Source: an uncultured Armatimonadota bacterium (GTDB taxonomy: Bacteria; Armatimonadota; UBA5829; DTJY01). Taken from it: 10,230 bases of DNA. Numbering within the stretch: position 1 is the first letter of the stretch; every line of letters starts with the position of its first letter. The notes under the pieces were generated by a model. The model did no database searches. It was not told where the DNA came from and saw only the letters and a program-made list of their open reading frames with translations. Where the stretch lies: assembly GCA_937875395.1 (NCBI GenBank), contig CALNCU010000062.1, positions 1 to 10,230 on the forward strand, read 5' to 3'. Below, piece by piece: positions 1 to 6,897 of this stretch. Made by a program: the position numbers and the translations under genes.

Positions 1-82
1 ACTGCCAATTGCTTATAGATGCCTGACGTGTGAATTCTTTGTGATATTTTCAGTTTAGGGGTAACATAGAATAGAGGTGTGT
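1..82. other. Noncoding edge downstream of the Amidase_6 gene
   Basis: No ORF with a ribosome binding site and no convincing hairpin terminator is visible in this short stretch after the TGA at 83-85. Confidence 0.4.
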
Positions 83-1147
83 TCAAACGTATTGGCTAGG
101 GGTTACCAGAAGTTTGGATAAATCATTAGTCGCATCATTATATGATCCGTCTATTGCCTGCGCCCTAATAGATATAACACCGCTAGTATTCATATCATTT
201 GGAAGGTTAGCGGCTATAATTCTACCTTTCCAAGTGCAATTCTGAATAAAATCCCCATTGCTACCGCTAGTCCAAGGTTCAAATGCATACTCGGTTCCAT
301 TTAATATAAGTTTAATTTGTGGTATAGCAGTTGTTTTCATTTTGGTATCAAATGTGACACGGAAAGTAAGATCACGCTTGCCAGCGTGCTTTGCGAAATT
401 CTCCACACACCATGTATTATACCAACGCCATTTTATAGGATCTGAACCACTATATATGACAAAATCCCTAACTATCGGAGCATCATCCAAACAAATAATC
501 TTAACCCTACCACTGGTCTTCCAATCTGGTTCAGCATCAGTATTGGCTAAATCATAATCCTCACGCCATACGGTATGGGCACAGTATTTGATTACCTTAG
601 GGCTACTTGTATTATCTACTTGAGATATAAACATGGTATGAAAACAGTGACCATCCCCCTCACTATAAAGTCCGACTTGATCACCCTCCTTCACATCAAG
701 CCAAAGACTGCCATTACTGGTCAGATTCGGGATGGTATACTCTGTTCCACCGTGCCTACTATGTTTAAGACTTTTTGGAAGGTGTTCTGCCAAGGATACA
801 GTCCGTGAGTATACCTTATCATTGTTTTTTATAGCATGTGTTCCATAGCCGGTCTCTAATTCAGAATATAGTGATCCAATCAGAGGCGATCTAGTATTAT
901 CGTTATCTGCCGTGGAGCTTCTAAACTTAATGCCCCCTGCAATCAAGCATTGTGAAACAAAATTAGCACAGTCAGCACCAAACGCGTAATAGATTCTCTC
1001 GTTAGCTGTTCCTTGATACTGGCCTGTATTCTCACTAAAGTCACGCGCATACTATACTGCAGCTTCTCTATCATATCCATAGGCAGAAACCAACACAGTC
1101 ACTAACAGAGTAAATGCCATAAATATTCTATTGAGTTTATTCTTCAT
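83..1147 (-). pseudogene. Secreted Amidase_6-type cysteine hydrolase with C-terminal Ig-like domain, interrupted by in-frame TAG
   Basis: One continuous frame of 354 codons runs from ATG 1147 to TGA 83-85 except for a TAG at codon 32 (1052-1054). Codons 1-23 form a signal peptide (MKNKLNRIFMAFTLLVTVLV..). Codon 25 onward reads YDREAAV-stop-YARDF, then YAFGADCANFVSQCL, which matches the start of the Amidase_6 family: Y.R..AV.YA followed by the catalytic DC.NFVSQ motif. Cys60 would be the nucleophile; His170 (GHCFHTMFIS) and CAHT at 189-192 match the later conserved His positions. From about residue 215 a beta-rich domain follows (VTFDTKMKTTAIPQIKL.., ending NDATNDLSKLL), like secreted Ig-type domains with a 'DMDTS..P.I' motif. 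The start overlaps the preceding stop by 11 nt and has GAGG 9 nt upstream, so translation is coupled. Cell-wall or peptide amide hydrolysis is the family expectation. With the stop real, the product is a 31-residue peptide; a TTG at 946 would restart only after the catalytic Cys. A base error at this codon is the main alternative. Confidence 0.82.
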
Positions 1148-2291
1148 AACCTGCAACCTCACTGATAAACCCTCTCGCGGTATTAATTTCCATACGCCCA
1201 AGAACATATGCATCATATCGCACACAATCAAGCCTTGGCTCATCTTCAAGTTTTCTGCTAAACTGGGTCCATGGTAAGCGACTTAGATCATATATTTTCT
1301 TAAAAGCAATTTCTGTCTTGACTTTGTAAAAGAGTAAATAAAGAGCCTCACCTCTAGCCCTAGCTAAAGAGCTATCATCTTCAGGAACAATACCATTCAG
1401 ATTATCGAAACCCTTGTATTTGATATCCAACAACTCCAAACAGATTGACTCCGCTTGTCTTATTTTTCCTATTTCTGCAGCATAGTTGGCACAAGTTGAT
1501 CTTATTTCTGGCGGGTATTTTGGATCTACTAGCTTATTCATCAATGTAATATTTGCAGATACTTTTACAGGAACAGATTCTCCTGTTTGTTTGTCTTTGT
1601 CAAAAAACAATGTGACTAGCGCTTTCTTATCACAATCATTCGAAGCCCACGCCTCTAGAAGCGGCCGATATTTATTTTTATCAACACCGGCTTTATAGAG
1701 AGTCAATACTGCCAATCTACCAATTCCATCACGGTCATTAAAGTTACTGTATTTACCTGCGATATGGCATATTAAATTCTTCCATTCATTAGTTAGCAAT
1801 TCTGCATATGAATATGCATTAGATACTACTACACGATCATCTATGGAATTTTCTTTATTAAGCCTACCAAATATCTCTGCTGATGTGCTTGAGTTCGGTG
1901 CAAACGTTTCACGTACAAAGAGCATTTCAGACATTCCATTCAGTTTTTTACCTTTACTCCGGCATGCAGATCTGATATTTTCAATAATTGGCTGATCCTT
2001 TCCCTCTATCTCTTTACTAATTGTTCCAAATTGCTCTAGTTGTTCTCGATAGCACTTAATATTTGATTGATTGTGCATATTCAATATATGAGCTATATTT
2101 TCAGAATATTTATTACTCAGAAAACTATATGCTTTCTGGGCATCTGTACTATGAGACGAAGATTGAGACATAACATTGGGAGCACTCACTTTATGATTAG
2201 GAAGCAGCGTCCCTTTAGCCATGCATTTACCGATTGAAAAACAAATAACGCCCGTTACTATTACTAAGACAAATTTACTTCCGCGTGACAT
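1137..2291 (-). CDS. Secreted or membrane-anchored helical protein of unknown function
   Basis: I do not recognise this 384-residue protein. Residues 1-25 (MSRGSKFVLVIVTGVICFSI..) are a basic start followed by a hydrophobic stretch: a signal peptide or N-terminal anchor. A Ser-rich linker follows (about 38-50). The rest is predominantly helical, with alpha-solenoid-like stretches such as CANYAAEIGKIRQAESICL and ARGEALYLLFYKVKTEIAFK, so TPR- or HEAT-like packing is possible but no repeat is clear enough to name. The ATG at 2291 is preferred over an in-frame TTG at 2297 because GAGGAGG lies 6 nt before it. That site overlaps the stop of the upstream Ig-like ORF, and this gene's own TAA lies 8 nt inside the next gene, so the three form a tightly coupled operon. 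It may be an accessory to the exported hydrolase downstream, but that is only inferred from position. Confidence 0.8.
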   Translation of the reverse strand: MSRGSKFVLVIVTGVICFSIGKCMAKGTLLPNHKVSAPNVMSQSSSHSTDAQKAYSFLSNKYSENIAHILNMHNQSNIKCYREQLEQFGTISKEIEGKDQPIIENIRSACRSKGKKLNGMSEMLFVRETFAPNSSTSAEIFGRLNKENSIDDRVVVSNAYSYAELLTNEWKNLICHIAGKYSNFNDRDGIGRLAVLTLYKAGVDKNKYRPLLEAWASNDCDKKALVTLFFDKDKQTGESVPVKVSANITLMNKLVDPKYPPEIRSTCANYAAEIGKIRQAESICLELLDIKYKGFDNLNGIVPEDDSSLARARGEALYLLFYKVKTEIAFKKIYDLSRLPWTQFSRKLEDEPRLDCVRYDAYVLGRMEINTARGFISEVAGYEE

Positions 2292-2297
2292 ACGCAA

Positions 2298-2304
2298 CCT
2301 CCTC
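2298..2304 (-). promoter_or_regulatory. Strong Shine-Dalgarno overlapping the upstream stop codon
   Basis: GAGGAGG on the minus strand sits 6 nt before ATG 2291 and shares two bases with the TGA (2303-2305) of the preceding ORF. It fixes the start of the downstream gene at 2291 rather than at TTG 2297 and implies translational coupling. Confidence 0.75.
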
Positions 2305-3316
2305 AGAAATCAACTATATAATCAATGATGGTTAAGTTCCCATCACTATCTAATTTTAGCTTAAATAGTACTGCATTTTCACGTTGTGATGTATTAGGGT
2401 CAGCATCAAATAAATTGTCGACATGATCCAGAACTCCATGCTCAGCGATAACAAATCTAATGTAGAAATATTGATCAGTTTCCGACATGGAATAACAAAC
2501 TCCATTTATATCTGCGATAGATGCACCTACCTCATCATATACCGGCTTAGCCTGTATATCTTGCCCCCATAAGTTTATCCAATCTGTATCAGAAATATCG
2601 TCAGTTGCGGTACCATTGTCTATATTACACATGTATGCATTACTCTCTGCCTCATCCCAGTACCACACAGAGACGGCAACTCCTGATGATGTGACAGTGG
2701 AACTGTCTACGCCCGAACAATATGGTGGGACTTCTCCGGCAACATTAAAAGATAATTCATCCCAATTCTCTACATAATCTGGGTCTACTTCGCTTTCTAT
2801 CTGATCAATATTAACCTTTTCTGAATCTGTTAACGAATCAAGAAAGATCGCCTTTAATGACCATGCTTTAACTTCAAAGGGTTTCTGATCATATACACAA
2901 TCAGTTGCACTATTTCCTATGCTGATTCTTGCAATGTATCTGCCTGGATCAAAATCCGGCGTATATGCAATCTCCTTTCCTGAATATATTACGGATTGTT
3001 CTGTTCCTCCCTCGCCGTATAAGCTTGTTGATGTATATATAGCCTCTCCTGTTATATTTCCTTCGGCATCTCTTCTGAATATCTCCTGTTTTGCATACGG
3101 CGCTGTATATGCATCCGGATAGATTTTATATTTCATGGTATTGGTATGCCCCGGTACGAAGTACGCCGGACAGTAAGTCACCTGTATATCGTAGGGAGAG
3201 AATATGGCTCCGCTTTCGTATGCCCATCTGGGTTGATGGTCTCGGTATTCTACGGCATCGTTGTCCAGGGCAAAGAGTACGGCTGTGTATTTGCCTATTG
3301 TGGTGCTTGCGGGCAT
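2303..3316 (-). CDS. 5'-truncated exported Ig-like protein, YRDH module (copy A), probably a frameshifted gene fragment
   Basis: An open frame of 337 residues whose first ~37 residues (MPASTTIGKYTAVLFALDND.., YRDH at 24-27, RWAYESGA at 30-37) are almost identical to copy B (5891-6694) and align without gaps to the YRDH module inside the large protein at 8162-10230. Next comes a beta-sandwich-like region (about 38-150: VTYCPAYFVPGHT.., YTPDFDPGRYIARISIG) and an acidic, Cys- and Trp-containing C-terminal region (about 150-337) that I cannot name. The ATG at 3316 has no Shine-Dalgarno, and alignment to copy B shows homology continuing upstream of it into another frame. A 1-nt deletion near 3330-3331 separates this ORF from the RBS-bearing ATG at 3367-3369, whose reading now ends after 25 codons. 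It is most likely the 3' part of a longer gene. It has no signal peptide. It may be untranslated, yet the following gene is coupled to its stop. Confidence 0.6.
   Translation of the reverse strand: MPASTTIGKYTAVLFALDNDAVEYRDHQPRWAYESGAIFSPYDIQVTYCPAYFVPGHTNTMKYKIYPDAYTAPYAKQEIFRRDAEGNITGEAIYTSTSLYGEGGTEQSVIYSGKEIAYTPDFDPGRYIARISIGNSATDCVYDQKPFEVKAWSLKAIFLDSLTDSEKVNIDQIESEVDPDYVENWDELSFNVAGEVPPYCSGVDSSTVTSSGVAVSVWYWDEAESNAYMCNIDNGTATDDISDTDWINLWGQDIQAKPVYDEVGASIADINGVCYSMSETDQYFYIRFVIAEHGVLDHVDNLFDADPNTSQRENAVLFKLKLDSDGNLTIIDYIVDF
3154..3170. repeat. 17-nt dispersed repeat, copy 1
   Basis: GTACGAAGTACGCCGGA occurs here inside copy A of the Ig-like ORF and again at 6820-6836 in noncoding DNA. 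The core GTAC-GAA-GTAC is itself a short inverted repeat. This copy encodes part of SPYDIQVTYCPAYFVPG on the minus strand. It may be coincidence within coding sequence, though an exact 17-mer twice in 10 kb is unexpected. Confidence 0.5.
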
Positions 3317-3369
3317 TTGGTAGGTGGTGCTGTCTGTGCATGAAACTGAATCAAAAAGGAAGAAACCAT
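3207..3369 (-). repeat. Near-identical 163-bp repeat, copy A (hairpin-proximal leader plus YRDH-coding segment)
   Basis: Aligns over its whole length with 6531-6694. The differences are substitutions at 3296, 3309, 3328, 3329 and 3360 and one missing base near 3330-3331; the first 89 bp (3207-3295) are identical. The boundary at 3207 is sharp, just after the codons for ESGA, beyond which the two loci are unrelated. At the other end similarity continues, weaker, into the far hairpin arm and then stops. Conservation is at DNA level, including third codon positions, so it reflects recent duplication or gene conversion. Confidence 0.9.
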
Positions 3370-3389
3370 ATTAAGGTTTCTCCCTTTTT
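3353..3389 (-). terminator. Rho-independent terminator-like hairpin before copy A (also carries SD and ATG)
   Basis: On the minus strand a 15-nt arm AAAAAGGGAGAAACC, a 7-nt loop and the arm GGTTTCTTCCTTTTT pair along their full length with one G-U pair, ending in five Ts. It lies 75 nt beyond the PepSY gene's stop, where its terminator would be expected, and flanking A/T runs allow bidirectional action. The 5' arm contains GGGAG and an ATG (3367-3369) starts 10 nt later, at the loop/3' arm boundary, so it could instead hide a start site. The rest of 3317-3463 shows nothing else I can identify. Confidence 0.75.
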
Positions 3390-3463
3390 CATATACAATG
3401 CACACTTTCACCTGAAGCAGTTGTAGTTTTGGCAATCGCTGCTATCTTCGCACTTAATGTAAA

Positions 3464-4660
3464 TTACTTTTCAACATACGCAGATATTAGATCTTCAAAC
3501 TCTTTATTTGTTTCCCATGCCATATTACATTGGACTGATCTATCTCCAAACTGCTTATGAAGCAGTTTTAGTCGATGATCAATCGCTGAAAAACCAAATA
3601 CATAGGTACTGTTCTCGCTAAATAAAGTCATCGTAATAGGATATACATCAGTATCGGACTTTATGGTCTTTAGTCGCCGACATGTATCAATGAACTGTTT
3701 CAAAGGGATTTGCTCTATGATTTCTCGTGTACCTTTGCATCCTGCACATTGCAACTCTGCTCTAGTGATCTCACTCAGTGCAGGTCTAAAGATTTTGCCA
3801 AGTGATACACCTAAAGCCATCGCCCCCCCTAAGACATCACCATTCTCCGCATCTACCCACAAGATTATACCATTACCAGGGGAATCAAACTGCAACACCC
3901 ATGCTAATCGCGATTCCGTCGGTTCTGGCGGGGTGGCACTTATATCCCAGTATTCCCAGCTATAATCCGGCTGCACTATTCTAAGATTTGCCTCGACTAG
4001 GCCGCCCAGATCTAATCCCAGTCTATGCATATACTTCTTACCGTAGCTAACCGCCTGTGTTTGAGTAACTTTTGCATTTATCATCTTTGGTAATGGAGAA
4101 TCGAAATTACAGCCAAAGCTTAGTAAACTGCCATCACATATATCAAGGTTGACTCGTATAAAATCTTTATCAAACAGGAAACCATTATATATCCTAAAAT
4201 ATGTTAACTCCCACTTTGTATAGCCAGACTCATCACTATAACTTATTGCCCTACTAGAGCATAGTTTAGCATTGGCTAATGATATCCCTGCAGCACCAAG
4301 ATACTTCTTTGATTGTGCGCTAGCAGTATAGGAATCTATAAGTACTGTATCATCATCCTTACGCTTTGATGGCCGACCTGCATAACGTATCCTGCCTGTA
4401 ATCCCATCTATCTCAGTAAGAATATCTCCAATTCGCACCTGATAAGTATACGGACCACCATGCACTCCTGATGCCAACTCTGCCTTAGGTAAAGAGTTAG
4501 GGTTATAACTCCAGCCTACACTCTTAAGGAATTTGGTAACTGGTGCAACAGCCTGATCAGGGCTTTTAAGAACTGGTAAGATCGTATCTTGTGCGAACGT
4601 ATTTACACTAAATGCTAGTGTAAGCGCAATTATCATACTATGGAAATGAAGTCTTTTCAT
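3464..4660 (-). CDS. Secreted PepSY-domain protein (YcdB/YpeB-like)
   Basis: 398 residues from ATG 4660, chosen because AAGGA lies 9 nt upstream and a good signal peptide follows (MKRLHFHSMIIALTLAFSVN, probable cleavage after TFA). Three PepSY-like units are visible: about 38-95 (YQVRIGDILTEIDGITGRI), 110-185 (FRIYNGFLFDKDFIRVNLDI..DGSLLSF) and 200-280 (RLAWVLQF.., ILWVDAENGDVLGG). The recurring pattern of a strand, 'V.VD..tG.l' and a turn is what identifies the family. The C-terminal 110 residues include a CAGC pair (305-308) and are not recognised. PepSY domains occur in peptidase propeptides and are often thought to bind or restrain peptidases. The gene directly upstream, 94 bp away, encodes a caspase-like peptidase homologue, so this could be its partner or inhibitor, by context only. 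A hairpin terminator follows. Confidence 0.8.
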   Translation of the reverse strand: MKRLHFHSMIIALTLAFSVNTFAQDTILPVLKSPDQAVAPVTKFLKSVGWSYNPNSLPKAELASGVHGGPYTYQVRIGDILTEIDGITGRIRYAGRPSKRKDDDTVLIDSYTASAQSKKYLGAAGISLANAKLCSSRAISYSDESGYTKWELTYFRIYNGFLFDKDFIRVNLDICDGSLLSFGCNFDSPLPKMINAKVTQTQAVSYGKKYMHRLGLDLGGLVEANLRIVQPDYSWEYWDISATPPEPTESRLAWVLQFDSPGNGIILWVDAENGDVLGGAMALGVSLGKIFRPALSEITRAELQCAGCKGTREIIEQIPLKQFIDTCRRLKTIKSDTDVYPITMTLFSENSTYVFGFSAIDHRLKLLHKQFGDRSVQCNMAWETNKEFEDLISAYVEK

Positions 4661-4753
4661 AATATGCCATCCTTTCTGACCAACTACAATATATTTGATA
4701 TATCCGTCTTTAAATTCTAGTAATACAGTCAACTGCCGACTATATTATTATGG

Positions 4754-5872
4754 CTATTCCACAACACCGCAATATACAGAATGCAACGTAGTATTTCTAT
4801 CACCGTATATTCGGCATGTGCCAGGTTCATAATGATTAGCGTTGGCAAAATCAACTGCGTCGCCTACTGTTGCACCTGCGCTAAGTTGATCCCATACAGA
4901 CTTAGTCCAATTTCTATTTTCAGGAAAACTCCATGCATAACTAATCCAACCTATATAAGCTTGATCGGCGCGGCTACCCCCATCATTGTTTAAGATGCCA
5001 AAGGCCTTCGCCATATCATTATGTGCCCCGCTATAGCAGCAGTCTAAATGCACCAAATTGAAACTCGGGAAAATTGAACCCTTATAAGCACTAACAAAGC
5101 TAGATACAAGCGATTGGCTTACTATATCATTTTGCGCATCGCCAGAACAACCAATAATATAAGTTCCTGGATCGCTCGGAGAACTAGGATCATAACCACC
5201 ATGGTTCCATGCATAAAAAACAGTGTATTTATATATTTCACCAAGAATAGTATCCCTTGCGTCACTTGTACTGCGACGTACTGAATGTTTCATCAAACTG
5301 CACTTACTAGCTACATAGTTAGCTGTTTCAGTGCCATTCAGAATAGCAGGATCATTTATCACATATGCTTTATTGTAAATAACTAGCTCACTTGAACCAT
5401 TTGAACAAAATGCTGAATGTCCAGCTGGTGTAAGTTTGATATTCAAACTACCGGTAGTTCCATCATCCAATAAACTAGTTGTATCGAACTTAACCCATCC
5501 TTTATTACTAGAGTCATGCCAATTTCCGCTGCTATCTGTACGTAGGTATGGCTGGCCAGCGGAGGATACCGTATTGACTTTTATGTGATTATCTGTGCTA
5601 GCCATCGGTGTAGTTCCGAAACGCGCCGTAACTCTATGGTCTATGTTAGGCCAGGATTTTTTTACATACATTCTTACACATACATTCGTGCCGCTGATTT
5701 TATTCCCTGCAACATTTCCGCTCAAATCTGATATATATGCGGCTCCAACATTCTGATCTACTTGCTTGTAACTACGCTTGCTGGCTGCTGCTGCAGGATT
5801 TGATGCTAGAATATTTATCATAAATCCTGCCACAAGCAGTATATAACAAATAATATATTTTGTGCTTACCAT
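4754..5872 (-). CDS. Secreted caspase/gingipain-like (clan CD type) cysteine peptidase homologue
   Basis: 372 residues from ATG 5872. Residues 1-30 are a signal peptide (MVSTKYIICYILLVAGF.., ending NPAAAASK). A beta-rich region follows (about 40-172). From about 185 a caspase-haemoglobinase-type fold is suggested: strand YKYTVFYAWNHGG with the candidate catalytic His224 followed by Gly, then strand FNLVHLDCCYSGA with Cys278/Cys279 in the position of the 'D.C.SG' motif shared by caspase, metacaspase, gingipain and CHAT domains. YIGWISYAW, a helix with SAGATVGDAVDFAN, and a C-terminal RIYGDRNTTL resemble the C-terminal part of gingipain/CHAT-like proteins. Cleavage of exported or surface proteins is the family expectation. 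An alternative ATG at 5890 touches the upstream TAG directly but would give an acidic N terminus before the signal peptide, so 5872 is preferred. It follows the truncated Ig ORF and precedes the PepSY gene, probably in one operon. The family call rests on motifs only. Confidence 0.72.
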   Translation of the reverse strand: MVSTKYIICYILLVAGFMINILASNPAAAASKRSYKQVDQNVGAAYISDLSGNVAGNKISGTNVCVRMYVKKSWPNIDHRVTARFGTTPMASTDNHIKVNTVSSAGQPYLRTDSSGNWHDSSNKGWVKFDTTSLLDDGTTGSLNIKLTPAGHSAFCSNGSSELVIYNKAYVINDPAILNGTETANYVASKCSLMKHSVRRSTSDARDTILGEIYKYTVFYAWNHGGYDPSSPSDPGTYIIGCSGDAQNDIVSQSLVSSFVSAYKGSIFPSFNLVHLDCCYSGAHNDMAKAFGILNNDGGSRADQAYIGWISYAWSFPENRNWTKSVWDQLSAGATVGDAVDFANANHYEPGTCRIYGDRNTTLHSVYCGVVE

Positions 5873-5876
5873 CCTG

Positions 5877-5888
5877 TCCTTATCCTCC
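5877..5888 (-). promoter_or_regulatory. Double Shine-Dalgarno region deciding between ATG 5890 and ATG 5872
   Basis: GGAGG (5884-5888, 11 nt from ATG 5872) and AAGGA (5877-5881, 4 nt from it) both precede the second ATG, whereas ATG 5890 has no purine-rich site at a suitable distance. The GGAGG shares its first base with the ATG at 5890. This supports initiation at 5872, giving a normal signal peptide. Confidence 0.6.
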
Positions 5889-5890
5889 AT

Positions 5891-6694
5891 CTATGGCATC
5901 CAATCATTGTTATCATCTGCACGTATAATTATTGTACCAGGCATGGTTCCAACAGTGTAAATACCCATGGCGATTCCGTCACTGCTGGTAACTCCTGTAG
6001 AGGTAGTTATGCTTCCATACTCAGATGGATAATTTGGCTGTCCGTGCTGCCAGATAACGGTGTTATTGTCATCTAAGATAGAATCTATGAGAAATGTTAT
6101 GGAATGTCCTGCAACCGGTAAGCTTGTGCCGCTCTGTACCAATGTGAAACTAATTGTGGCTGTTGATGAGCCGTCTGCAGGGAGTGACGTTGGAGAGCAT
6201 ACAAATGATGTATTGCTCCCAGCTGACTGCGCAATATTGATTCGTTTTTCAAAATCCTCGAACGTTATCTTTACTGTAATGTCACCTTCAAGATCGCTGG
6301 ATGTGAGAGTTGTTTGAGCCTGGCTATTTGCATCCAGCGGGACTGAAGTTGAGGAAAGGCTTGCCGGAATACTGTTCCCAGTAGCACCGACTATTGCGAA
6401 ATTTACTGTACCTGTAATCCCTTCTTCTAATGTAGCAGTGATGGTGCATTGATGAAGACTGTTCTGGATACCGCCTGTCATTATTGTACTCTTGGAAGTT
6501 GTAACAGGCATCCATACATAATCAAAGCTTGCTCCGCTTTCGTATGCCCATCTGGGTTGATGGTCTCGGTATTCTACGGCATCGTTGTCCAGGGCAAAGA
6601 GTACGGCTGTGTATTTGCCGATTGTGGTGCTTACGGGCATTTGGTAGGTAATGCTTGTCTGTGCATGAAACTGAATCAAAAAGGGAGAAACCAT
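5891..6694 (-). CDS. 5'-truncated exported Ig/Big_1-like protein, YRDH module (copy B)
   Basis: 267 residues from ATG 6694, which has GGGAG 10 nt upstream but lies within a terminator-like hairpin. Residues 13-55 (TSITYQMPVSTTIGKYTAVL.., YRDH at 42-45, ESGA at 52-55) align gaplessly with the internal module of the large protein at 8162-10230, so this is the tail of a beta-sandwich domain and not a natural N terminus; there is no signal peptide. A second beta region (about 60-160) is followed by a Big_1/invasin-like domain (about 165-260: SPTSLPADGSSTATISFTL, GVTSSDGIAMGIYTVG, PGTIIIRAD). A QPNYPSE motif (219-225) recalls QTNYPSE in the large protein. The frame ends in TAG directly against the ATG of the next ORF. 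Either it is a gene fragment left by recombination or a short, leader-controlled Ig protein; export could not occur by a classical signal. Confidence 0.65.
   Translation of the reverse strand: MVSPFLIQFHAQTSITYQMPVSTTIGKYTAVLFALDNDAVEYRDHQPRWAYESGASFDYVWMPVTTSKSTIMTGGIQNSLHQCTITATLEEGITGTVNFAIVGATGNSIPASLSSTSVPLDANSQAQTTLTSSDLEGDITVKITFEDFEKRINIAQSAGSNTSFVCSPTSLPADGSSTATISFTLVQSGTSLPVAGHSITFLIDSILDDNNTVIWQHGQPNYPSEYGSITTSTGVTSSDGIAMGIYTVGTMPGTIIIRADDNNDWMP
6531..6694 (-). repeat. Near-identical 164-bp repeat, copy B
   Basis: Counterpart of 3207-3369, with 158 of 164 aligned positions identical by my count. It starts sharply after the ESGA codons at 6531 and runs to the ATG at 6692-6694 within the hairpin. 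Unlike copy A it keeps one uninterrupted frame from the hairpin ATG into the Ig-like ORF, so copy B is the better preserved version. Confidence 0.9.
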
Positions 6695-6711
6695 GCTCTG
6701 GTCTCTCCCTT
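6678..6711 (-). terminator. Rho-independent terminator-like hairpin before copy B (also carries SD and ATG)
   Basis: The minus-strand arm AAGGGAGAGACC, a 7-nt loop and the arm GGTTTCTCCCTT pair with one G-U, and the 3' arm runs into TTTTT. It is the counterpart of the hairpin at 3353-3389: the loop length and the SD-to-ATG spacing (10 nt) are the same, while loop bases differ and arm changes keep the pairing. It lies about 187 nt after the HEAT-repeat gene and could end that transcript, or attenuate expression of the ORF whose ATG it contains. Confidence 0.75.
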
Positions 6712-6753
6712 AGGTACAGTTCATTTGCATGCAAACGGATCTTCAGGCATTTG

Positions 6754-6779
6754 TATAATAGGTACTGAAGTTTATTATA
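6754..6779. other. AT-rich inverted repeat with TATAAT on both strands
   Basis: TATAATA (6754-6760) and TATTATA (6773-6779) form a 7-bp inverted repeat around 12 nt in the intergenic region after the HEAT-repeat gene. On either strand it offers a TATAAT that could be a -10 box, but I see no convincing -35 at 16-18 nt upstream on the minus strand. The promoter reading is therefore weak; it could equally be a small hairpin. Confidence 0.3.
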
Positions 6780-6852
6780 GTGGCTCGCCAAATTATGGGG
6801 TTGATACTTCGGTCGCAAAGTACGAAGTACGCCGGAGCACGGTTGGCCACTA
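6778..6852. repeat. Small noncoding element with imperfect terminal inverted repeats and a 17-nt dispersed repeat
   Basis: The ends are TAGTGGctcgCCAA (6778-6791) and TTGGCCACTA (6843-6852), which are reverse complements apart from a 4-nt bulge. Inside, 6820-6836 repeats exactly the 17-mer found at 3154-3170, with the GTACGAAGTAC inverted core. The whole element sits in the 203-bp gap between the HEAT-repeat gene and the copy B hairpin and looks like a tiny MITE- or REP-like unit, without any obvious target-site duplication. No gene is visible in 6712-6897. Confidence 0.4.
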
Positions 6853-6897
6853 AAACTTTTTTGGTCGGGTTCGTCGTGAGAATTACGATCTCTTATT

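Noticed and set aside
3091..3426. Plus-strand ORFs at 3091-3426, 3146-3343 and 6449-6853 that share a conserved peptide (SAFVCPSGLMVSVFYG..)
   Set aside because: They are antisense readings of the 163-bp repeat; the similarity is explained by DNA identity and the minus-strand frame matches a real protein module in the large gene.
4661..4753. Separate promoter (TTGACT) for the PepSY gene in the 94-bp gap
   Set aside because: No -10-like box lies at 16-18 nt from the TTGACT; not supportable.
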